Shown: piece by piece, positions 25,816 through 31,853 of the stretch
Position numbering within the stretch: the first letter of the stretch is position 1
Layout: each line of letters begins with the position of its first letter
Assembly (NCBI GenBank): GCA_016285615.1
Contig: JAEERB010000006.1
Location: 1 to 40,251 of the forward strand
Direction of reading: 5' to 3'
DNA from: Bacteroidales bacterium
Lineage (GTDB): Bacteria; Bacteroidota; Bacteroidia; Bacteroidales; WCHB1-69
Length of the DNA: 40,251 bases
Program-made: the position numbers and the translations under genes
Notes under the pieces: generated by a model
Told to the model about the DNA's origin: nothing
The model's input: only the letters and a program-made list of their open reading frames with translations
Database searches by the model: none

Positions 25816-26187
25816 TTAATGTTGTGATGCACTCTTACAAGATCCGGCACATCCTGATCCACAGCCATAACAGCCGCCGTCGCAACCACCATAACATCCT
25901 TTACATTGTCCCTGACAACTTGAACCTCCACAATTCCAAAGGCAACTATCTTTACATGTATTGTTGCAATTTGTACTGCAAGTACAAGAGGACGTTGTAG
26001 AACCGCCGCTACATGTATCAGAACATGTTCCAAAACAAGAATTCTTACATCCAGATATTTCTTCTTTTGTGCAACCACTCAAAGTTTGACCCAAAACAAC
26101 AGCGCCTAAAATAGGTAATATTGCGTACAGGCTTTTTTTAAAAAAAGACCTACGAGAGATAATATCTTTTGTTTTATCCTCTCCCAT
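25816..26187 (-). CDS. CXXX-repeat precursor peptide B, Tat signal with lipobox
   Basis: The 123-aa peptide has a twin-arginine motif S11-R-R-S-F-F-K17, a hydrophobic stretch, and a lipobox LSGC with Cys39. Nineteen cysteines in total follow a mostly four-residue rhythm from residue 47 to 117 (CKNSCFGTCSDTCSGG..., CYGGCDGGCYGCGSGC), with Gly, Ser and Thr between them. This is the hallmark of CXXX-repeat RiPP precursors. The lipobox suggests a Tat-exported, lipid-anchored product. A metallothionein-like metal binder is an alternative, but the adjacent radical SAM maturase favours modification. It starts 2 bases after the 80-aa gene. Confidence 0.88.
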   Translation of the reverse strand: MGEDKTKDIISRRSFFKKSLYAILPILGAVVLGQTLSGCTKEEISGCKNSCFGTCSDTCSGGSTTSSCTCSTNCNNTCKDSCLWNCGGSSCQGQCKGCYGGCDGGCYGCGSGCAGSCKSASQH

Positions 26188-26189
26188 AA

Positions 26190-26432
26190 TTATTTAATTT
26201 TCTTCTTAAAATATTCTTCACCTTTTTCATTTAAAACAATAGTAACACTATCCCCTTCATATATTTTTATATCACTAAAAAAATCAAAGAAGTGTAGATC
26301 CATTTCCTTCATCAAGATTATTAGGTCTTTTTTTAAGATCAATCCTTGTGAAGCACCGCCTTCCAGATATTTTTTATTGGAATAGTTAATCTCAAACGTT
26401 TTGTTTAAAATCGTTTTTGCCTTATCGGTCAT
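26190..26432 (-). CDS. Unrecognised 80-aa protein between the two precursors
   Basis: No family is recognised. The product (MTDKAKTILNKTFEINYSNKKYLEGGASQGLILKKD...) is lysine-rich and alpha/beta, with no signal peptide, cysteine or membrane helix. It ends EKGEEYFKKKIK. Its start is 43 bases after precursor A and its stop 2 bases before precursor B, so it is translated with them. It might be a leader-binding partner or chaperone for the peptides, but this is inference from position only. Confidence 0.65.
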   Translation of the reverse strand: MTDKAKTILNKTFEINYSNKKYLEGGASQGLILKKDLIILMKEMDLHFFDFFSDIKIYEGDSVTIVLNEKGEEYFKKKIK

Positions 26433-26475
26433 AATGTTACGAAAAATAAAGAAGAAATACAGAAACTGTCAAGGT

Positions 26476-26793
26476 TTAATAATTCCAACCACTACATCCC
26501 ACAGAACATGAACCTGAACAGCCGGTACAACTACCGGTACAGCGACCATAACAATCGTTGCCACAACCATACTGACAACCACCAGTGCAAGAACCAGAGC
26601 AACCCATACAACCTCCGCTGCATGAACTTGAACAATCTCCTGTGCAACCATAATAGCAGCCTGTGCTTTTATGCGTAGCATTACCAATAAATGGCATAGA
26701 TGTTAATGCAATCGCTCCGATAACTGGTAATACTTTTTTTGCGGCATTCTTGAAAAACTCGCGTCTTGATTGGATTTCATTGTTTTCTTTCAT
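26476..26793 (-). CDS. CXXX-repeat precursor peptide A, Tat signal
   Basis: The 105-aa peptide has the twin-arginine motif S9-R-R-E-F-F-K15, a hydrophobic region, and a signal peptidase I-like site (GNA, residues 37-39). From Cys46 it has 15 cysteines in CXXX spacing (CYYGCTGDCSSSC..., with two CXX steps) and ends SGWNY. Gly, Ser and Thr fill the spacers. Precursor B has a lipobox; A does not, so A may be released. It is the first structural gene after the cassette promoter. Confidence 0.9.
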   Translation of the reverse strand: MKENNEIQSRREFFKNAAKKVLPVIGAIALTSMPFIGNATHKSTGCYYGCTGDCSSSCSGGCMGCSGSCTGGCQYGCGNDCYGRCTGSCTGCSGSCSVGCSGWNY

Positions 26794-26834
26794 AACAAAA
26801 TAAAGTTCAAATTATTTTATTTAAAAATAGCACG

Positions 26835-26863
26835 CAAAAATATTATAATTCACAATGTTACAA
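26835..26863 (-). promoter_or_regulatory. Promoter for the CXXX/Tat operon
   Basis: On the minus strand TTG (26861-26863) and TATTTTTG (26835-26842) are 18 nt apart, an excellent consensus match, placed about 40 nt before the precursor A start. No terminator is seen between genes down to tatC. Confidence 0.75.
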
Positions 26864-26908
26864 TAGTTTACGGTGGAACAAAATCGTTTCATTTATGCAA
26901 CAAAAAAG

Positions 26909-27148
26909 TTACACTTGATGATTAGAAAATAAAGATTTGGAATATATGGAGAAAAAATCTTTGTTCAAAAGAGAAGATATGCGGAAAAGAGTTTGTGTGT
27001 CAATGCTGTAATTGTGAAATATACGATAACAGGCCATACGACTTGTGCCTAATTGCCGAGCGAACCATGCCACACTTCGTCCTTGGGAGCGCAACTCCTT
27101 TTGAATAATGAGTCCAATATGAATCGGTTCAGCCATAATGATTTCCAT
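26909..27148 (-). CDS. Small helix-turn-helix protein
   Basis: The 79-aa product has a five-helix XRE/Cro-like DNA-binding fold: HIGLIIQKELRSQGRSVAWFARQLGTSRMACYRIFHNYSIDTQTLFRISSLL, with the helix-turn-helix at about residues 26-46. There is no extra sensor domain. Its stop is 115 bases upstream of precursor A and the cassette has its own promoter between, so it could regulate that promoter. An alternative start is Met5 (27136). No strong promoter box lies directly upstream; the best candidate is at 27432. Confidence 0.75.
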   Translation of the reverse strand: MEIIMAEPIHIGLIIQKELRSQGRSVAWFARQLGTSRMACYRIFHNYSIDTQTLFRISSLLNKDFFSIYSKSLFSNHQV

Positions 27149-27205
27149 TTCTCTTATAGCGGCGGTTGCTTACAGGCATACGTATTCTTCATAGACATAA
27201 AAAAG

Positions 27206-27248
27206 AACGTGGACAAACCTTATCCACGTTTCTGAGGTCCTGAGAAAC
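27206..27248 (-). promoter_or_regulatory. Two overlapping, mutually exclusive hairpins
   Basis: AACGTGGA (27206-27213) pairs with TCCACGTT (27223-27230), loop 9 nt. GTTTC (27228-27232) pairs with GAAAC (27244-27248) through an imperfect 21-nt palindrome. They share 27228-27230, so both cannot form. Either a regulatory leader for the HTH gene or a transposon end is possible. Confidence 0.4.
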
Positions 27249-27431
27249 CCCGCAATTACAGACAAGTCTGTCCACGATTTACGCAGACATTTACGACTTA
27301 TTCGAGCAATTGCTTTATTTGAAAATTCTCAGGTTTCAGAAACGTTACCGAATAAATAGCAAACGCTATGGTTAATATGTTAGTTTAATGTGTTATTTTA
27401 CATGTTTTGGTTGTTTTTGAATTCTTAACCG

Positions 27432-27439
27432 CAAAGATA
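27432..27439 (-). promoter_or_regulatory. Candidate -7 box for the HTH gene
   Basis: TATCTTTG on the minus strand, 283 nt upstream of the HTH start; if used, it would give a long structured leader. Confidence 0.35.
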
Positions 27440-27552
27440 TTTAAAAAATCGATATAACGTGCATTTAAACCGTAATAAGAATCAAGAATCCCTCAATAAA
27501 TGTGTTATGTCATTTTGTTATTTAAAAGTTAAAATTTCATAATATGATTATG

Positions 27553-27560
27553 TATATTTG
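27553..27560 (+). promoter_or_regulatory. Promoter -7 box for the transposase
   Basis: TATATTTG followed by C, 29 nt before the transposase ATG. Confidence 0.5.
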
Positions 27561-27589
27561 CCTCATTAAAAACATTTTAAATCCCTATT

Positions 27590-28048
27590 ATGAACAACAC
27601 CTATTCACAGATTCACATTCATGTAGTATTTGCAGTAAGACGTCGGGAGGCTTTGATAGAGCCAATATGGCGCGAGAGATTGTATCAATATATAGCGGCT
27701 ATGATAAACAATAAAGGACATAAAACATTAGCCATTGGCGGAACAAAGAATCATATTCATATTTTGTTGGGCCTTCGGCCTCATCAATCCATATCATCTT
27801 TGATGTTAATGGTTAAGCGGGATTCATCCGTATGGATTAATAATGAACACCTTACGCCAAAGGTTTTCCAATGGCAGTCAGGATTTGGAGCGTTTACATA
27901 TTCCAAGAGCCAGTTGCCCCAAGTTATCCGATACATTGTAAGTCAGGAGAAACATCATGAAAAACAGACATTTAGAGATGAATACATTGATATTTTGAAA
28001 AAAAACGAGGTGGAATTTGATGAACGTTATATTTTCAAAGATGTGTAG
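27590..28048 (+). CDS. IS200-like / REP-associated Y1 transposase
   Basis: The 152-aa protein is a HUH single-strand transposase of the Y1 type: the HUH metal site is H55-I-H57 (TKNHIHILLG) and the catalytic tyrosine is probably Tyr115 in IRYIVSQ, with the conserved Gln119. A FQWQSGFGAFTYSKS segment and the QEKHH stretch match the stand-alone branch often found next to REP sequences. All key residues are intact. No TnpB partner is present. A REP-type element begins 10 bases after its stop codon, as in RAYT/REP pairs. It lies beyond the HTH gene at the right edge of the cassette. Confidence 0.88.
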   Translation: MNNTYSQIHIHVVFAVRRREALIEPIWRERLYQYIAAMINNKGHKTLAIGGTKNHIHILLGLRPHQSISSLMLMVKRDSSVWINNEHLTPKVFQWQSGFGAFTYSKSQLPQVIRYIVSQEKHHEKQTFRDEYIDILKKNEVEFDERYIFKDV

Positions 28049-28057
28049 CAGATGGCC

Positions 28058-28305
28058 GCACACCTATGGCGTGCGAAATACCGAGCGAAGCAGGCCTATG
28101 GGCCTGCTTTTTTTGCATGCAGATGGTTGAAGTATTTTATGCGATTGGTTACAGGCCCATAGGTCTGCAACGCTTGGCGTCATGAAAATACATATTTCTA
28201 AAATGATGCACTATATGAGGATTGGGTTGCAGGCCTATGGGTCTGCAACGCTTGGTAGAAACGGAATAATGTTGATAAAATCCCCCCGCACGCCGTTAGG
28301 TGTGC
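28058..28305. repeat. REP/MITE-like palindromic element, copy 2
   Basis: The 248-bp copy has the same right terminal repeat (GCACGCCGTTAGGTGTGC, 28288-28305) and a variant left one (GCACACCTATGGCGTGC, 28058-28074). It contains three internal palindromes (28090-28107, 28151-28168, 28229-28246) because of an internal insertion of about 75 bp with an extra REP unit. Orientation matches copy 1, so the two are direct repeats bracketing the CXXX/Tat cassette. Its end lies 10 bases from the sialidase stop codon. Confidence 0.8.
28090..28114 (+). terminator. REP palindrome with T-run after the transposase
   Basis: A GCAGGCC/GGCCTGC stem followed by T7, a likely terminator for transposase transcripts. 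Confidence 0.55.
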
Positions 28306-28315
28306 GACGACGAAA

Positions 28316-29959
28316 TCACCGACGAATATTGATAATTTCGTCCATCGACAGTTGCATATATTGCAAATCGGCTTGGCTGCCTTCGAAAAGGATGCCGATG
28401 GTGTGGTCGTCTACGGTGGTGATGCAGGAGTAGCCGTTGCCAATCCATTCGTCGAGGTTCTTCCAAAAGATTGAGGGCCAGGTCTCTCCGTCGTCAAAGC
28501 TGACTTTTAGTGTGTGGTTGTGGCGGTAGAGGGTGGAGTTGGGGTTGAAAAATAGCAATATCGGCTTTGTATTGTTTTGTTTTTCAGGCTTATAGAGACT
28601 TGCCATGCAGGTAGGTTCGATGAGGGCGCTAAAAGAGGTTGGGTGGGAAGTCCAAGTCTGGCCCAGGTCGTTGCTGACGGCCACCACACGACCATTGTGG
28701 CAGTCGGCATGGCGGCCACGGTTGCCTTTTTCTCTCATGTTCAGCATAAGAGAGCCGTTGGAAAGTTGCACCACCGAACATTCAATGGTGTTGTGGAAGG
28801 CGGGATTGGCGGTGTGCCAGCTCTGCCCGTGGTCCTTGCTCCAGGTGATGGTGGAGAAGGAGGTGCCGTCGTTTTCACGGCCTTGGGTGGGGAAAACCAG
28901 TGTGCCGTCGTTCAGGGTGATGCCGCTGCCAGGGCAAGGCGAGAAGAGGCACCACTCTTCCTTCTTTAACTGTCGTGTCAAATTCTGCGGCTCGCTCCAT
29001 GTGGCGCCGTCGTCGTTGCTCTTGACCATCAACACTTGTGAAGATTGGTTCAGCCCGTAGCCTGGCTTGGAGCCGTTGGGATTCCACTGGTGGTTCCACA
29101 CTTCCGACGCTTCGGTGAGGCCTTCCACCCACTTTCCACTTTCGGGGTCGATGACGCCGTGCATCCAGAGACCCATGACGAATATCTCGCCCGTCTGGCG
29201 GTCCACGAGAATCGAGGGATCATCCACACCGTTGAATTTTTCGGGCAGGCCACCGTAGGTGCCCATGTCGATGATTTTCTGCACGGGCTGCCAGGTTTTG
29301 CCTTTGTCGAAACTGCGTGTAATGCCGATGTCAATATCGTTGGCCAGGTCGATGTAACTGTGGTTGCGCATGGCGAAAACAGCAATCAGCGTGCCGTTGT
29401 TAGTGGTGACAAGTCCCGGAATGCGTGAGCCGCAAACGCCATCTTGTCCGTGTTGGCGCACAGCAACGCCAATACGATGGGTATTAAGAGAAGATAAAGA
29501 GAGGCAAGTTGGTTTCACAGCTCTTTTTTGTGTGGAGAATGTAGCGCTGATGAGGTTGGCTGTAATGCGGTGTGAAAGGTCTGTTTGGTCGCTTAATTTA
29601 ATTGAAATCCAGCCGATTACAGTATCTTTATCAAGAGTTAGGTTGGTTGGAAGAGAGGTTTCGGGGCGCACTTTCGAGGTTTCGGCCCATTTCTGTTCGG
29701 GGTCTAATTCATGTTCATTTTTCTCAGCATAAAAAGCTACCAATTCAATCTCATTTATATTAGAAGTGCCTTTGAATGAGATGTTTAAGCTTTTTAAAAT
29801 AGAGGGGTTGTCATCAGGTTTAATAATGCGCACCCGTATCAAGTGATTGGTTGCCTTATGAGTTAGAATAGGAATATTATATTGCTCTGTTTCAACTTTT
29901 TGAGCAAAAACAGCGGTCGTGCAAAAGAAAAACAGGCAAAGCAAAAAGGTATGTTTCAT
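28316..29959 (-). CDS. nanH: Secreted exo-alpha-sialidase
   Basis: The 547-aa protein has a signal peptide (MKHTFLLCLFFFCTTAVFAQ), an N-terminal beta-sandwich domain (residues about 25-155) typical of Bacteroides sialidases, and a six-bladed propeller. Visible are the arginine motif CGSRIPGLV (near 183), and five Asp-boxes: SFDKGKTW, SNDDGATW, SKDHGQSW, SNDLGQTW and SFDDGETW. The second arginine is in LNMREKGNRG and the nucleophile Tyr/Glu pair is probably in GYSCITT and HNTIECSVVQL. It would release sialic acid from host or dietary glycans in the periplasm or outside. Adjacent to lnt with 12 bases between; no Nan catabolic genes are in view. Confidence 0.92.
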   Translation of the reverse strand: MKHTFLLCLFFFCTTAVFAQKVETEQYNIPILTHKATNHLIRVRIIKPDDNPSILKSLNISFKGTSNINEIELVAFYAEKNEHELDPEQKWAETSKVRPETSLPTNLTLDKDTVIGWISIKLSDQTDLSHRITANLISATFSTQKRAVKPTCLSLSSLNTHRIGVAVRQHGQDGVCGSRIPGLVTTNNGTLIAVFAMRNHSYIDLANDIDIGITRSFDKGKTWQPVQKIIDMGTYGGLPEKFNGVDDPSILVDRQTGEIFVMGLWMHGVIDPESGKWVEGLTEASEVWNHQWNPNGSKPGYGLNQSSQVLMVKSNDDGATWSEPQNLTRQLKKEEWCLFSPCPGSGITLNDGTLVFPTQGRENDGTSFSTITWSKDHGQSWHTANPAFHNTIECSVVQLSNGSLMLNMREKGNRGRHADCHNGRVVAVSNDLGQTWTSHPTSFSALIEPTCMASLYKPEKQNNTKPILLFFNPNSTLYRHNHTLKVSFDDGETWPSIFWKNLDEWIGNGYSCITTVDDHTIGILFEGSQADLQYMQLSMDEIINIRR

Positions 29960-29971
29960 GTTCTGCGCTTA

Positions 29972-31618
29972 TCAGCGGGTTCTGCGTGAGATAGCGGTTT
30001 TGTTTTTGATAATCAGAATGATAAAGAATAACAAGGCTGCGGCTGCCAAGCCTACTGCGATGCGTGCCAGGTAGTCGCCGTGGCGCACATAGAAGGTAAG
30101 TTGGTCGTTGAGCGGGATGTTTTCTTTGATTGCGGTGCGCGTCTGGTATTGAGTGGCTTGGTGCACGTCGCCGTTGGGCATGATAAACGCCGAAATGCCC
30201 GTGTTGGCGGCGCGGGCGATGGCACGGCGCGTCTCTACGGCTCTCAATTTGGCCATCAGGAAGTGCTGTTTGTGGCCGGGTGTGTTCTTCCACCACGAGT
30301 CGTTGGTGATGACTGTCATCACTTGTGCTCCATCACGTACGAAGCGGGCAAACTCTTCACCGAAGATGGACTCATAGCAGATGGGTGCGCCCACTTTCGC
30401 TTTGCCACCATCAATGGTGGTGGTAAAGGCGTGTTGGGCCGTGTCGATGCCGAGCGAGCCACTGGGGCCGCCCAGGTCGATGACCAGATTCTCCAAAAAG
30501 CCGAAGATTTTCGGGAACGGCATCTTCTCCACGCCGGGCACAAGCTTACTTTTGTGGTAAAGTTCAATCTTTCCGCTGCGGTTGAAACAAGCCGAGGAGT
30601 TGAACATATCCAAGAAGTAACCGCCTTTGTCTCTGGCGGTGGGCGTGGCTTTATGGTCGTAGTAAGTGTAGGTCGAAAGGCCGGCGATTACATTGATATT
30701 GGGATAGTGGTAAATCAGCGAGTCGAGTAGCGTAAAACCGCCGTAGGTCTGACTAAATGGGTCGAAATTGTGTTGCAGCAGGTTATCGGTGCAAACAGAG
30801 TGGGCGATAGCCGATTCGGGGCAAACCAGCAATTGTGTCTGGTCGGTCAGCTGGGTAAAGGCCACTTGTAGCAGGCGGATGGCGTGTTGCGCATTCGACA
30901 TCTCATATTGTTCTTCCCACGGGTCGGTATTTTGCTGAACCACAACCGTTTCGATGGTTTCTTTGTAGGTCTTTTTTGACTCATGGTTGTACATCACGGC
31001 CGAAATAACCAGTGGAATGACAATCCAGCCGGCGGTGGCGGCCAGCAGAGCCCATCGTTTGGCCGACTTCTCGCGCAGTGCCTTGATAAGGTAATAGAGC
31101 AGGAAGTTGGCGGTCAGAATCCAGAGAGTGCCACCAAAGGCGCCAGTCCATTCGTACCACTGTACATATTGGGTGCAGCTGCCGAAGACGTTACCCAGAT
31201 TGAGCCACGGCCAGGTCAGATCCCAGTTGAGGTGCAGGTATTCCCACGACATCCAGAAAGCGATGAACACGATCGGCACGGTGATGGTGGGCGGGTTCTG
31301 TTTGCGGAAGGTGTGCCAGCAGGCGAAGACGATAGCCATAAAGGCGGCGTTGAGGACAAAAGCGGCGATGGAGCCGGGAGGTGTGCTGTTCCAAATCCAC
31401 CAGGTGGTAGCCACATTCCACAATAGGAAGGCGGGATAGGAGTAGATGAATCCTTGCCAGAAGGCCAACTTGCCGCCCCTTTGCAGCAGTCCGTCGCTGA
31501 GGAAGAAGAGCGGGATGAAGGCGAAAAATATCAGAAACGGCAACCCGGCTGCGGGCCACGATAGCCACAGCAAGATTCCCGATAAAAGGCTCAACAAAAG
31601 TAAGATGGATTTTTTCAT
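29972..31618 (-). CDS. lnt: Apolipoprotein N-acyltransferase
   Basis: The 548-aa protein has N-terminal membrane helices (about 1-200) and a nitrilase-like periplasmic domain with the catalytic triad Glu in LLVCPESAIAH (near 267), Lys in LYHKSKLVPGVEKMPF (near 340) and Cys in GAPICYESIFGEEF (near 395). A C-terminal helix ends the protein. It adds the third acyl chain to lipoproteins in the inner membrane, so it processes lipoproteins such as the Omp28-type protein and possibly CXXX precursor B. It is the first gene of an lnt-sialidase transcript. Confidence 0.95.
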   Translation of the reverse strand: MKKSILLLLSLLSGILLWLSWPAAGLPFLIFFAFIPLFFLSDGLLQRGGKLAFWQGFIYSYPAFLLWNVATTWWIWNSTPPGSIAAFVLNAAFMAIVFACWHTFRKQNPPTITVPIVFIAFWMSWEYLHLNWDLTWPWLNLGNVFGSCTQYVQWYEWTGAFGGTLWILTANFLLYYLIKALREKSAKRWALLAATAGWIVIPLVISAVMYNHESKKTYKETIETVVVQQNTDPWEEQYEMSNAQHAIRLLQVAFTQLTDQTQLLVCPESAIAHSVCTDNLLQHNFDPFSQTYGGFTLLDSLIYHYPNINVIAGLSTYTYYDHKATPTARDKGGYFLDMFNSSACFNRSGKIELYHKSKLVPGVEKMPFPKIFGFLENLVIDLGGPSGSLGIDTAQHAFTTTIDGGKAKVGAPICYESIFGEEFARFVRDGAQVMTVITNDSWWKNTPGHKQHFLMAKLRAVETRRAIARAANTGISAFIMPNGDVHQATQYQTRTAIKENIPLNDQLTFYVRHGDYLARIAVGLAAAALLFFIILIIKNKTAISRRTR

Positions 31619-31673
31619 GCCTGTAGAGGAAGGATTTTTATGAGGATGGTAATAATTGTTTTTTAGCGAAAAG

Positions 31674-31700
31674 CAAAAATAATTAAAAAATCAATGGCAA
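31674..31700 (-). promoter_or_regulatory. Promoter for lnt and the sialidase gene
   Basis: TATTTTTG (31674-31681) on the minus strand, with a TTG 16 nt upstream (31698-31700), about 56 nt before the lnt start. Confidence 0.5.
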
Positions 31701-31810
31701 TAATAATTGCTGCGAATCCTTATATGACAAGTATTTCAAGAGTTTTCTTTATAACATTGGGTTGTTAATATTCTTTTGTTTCTTCCAAAAATAATAGATT
31801 GGAAAAGAGA

Positions 31811-31818
31811 TACCTTTG
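31811..31818 (+). promoter_or_regulatory. Promoter -7 box for ftsK
   Basis: TACCTTTG followed by C, 35 nt before the ftsK start. No good -33 TTG is seen. Confidence 0.5.
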
Positions 31819-31853
31819 CAATTTGAAATCCTTATATGTAAGTTACAACATCT

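Larger units (their letters stand above)
27149..27589. other. Non-coding region between the HTH gene and the transposase
   Basis: No gene is visible. It holds two overlapping hairpins (27206-27248), a short palindrome ACAGACAAGTCTGT (27258-27271), a minus-strand promoter box (27432) and the transposase promoter box (27553). It could be the 5' leader of the HTH transcript and/or the left end of the transposase element. Confidence 0.5.

Noticed and set aside
25797..26078. Second frame through the Cys-rich precursor B
   Set aside because: The Val/Ala/His-rich translation is the shifted reading of the TGT/TGC repeats; the Cys frame has a Tat signal and fits the operon spacing.
25816..26793. Cys-rich peptides considered as plain metallothioneins
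   Set aside because: Tat signals, the four-residue cysteine rhythm and adjacent radical SAM maturases point to modified peptides instead, though metal binding of the product is not excluded.
22088..28305. Palindromic repeats considered as a CRISPR array
   Set aside because: Units are few, unevenly spaced and mutually inverted, with no spacers of fixed length and no cas genes.
30080..30730. 216-codon plus-strand open frame across lnt
   Set aside because: Shadow of lnt; no recognisable protein features.
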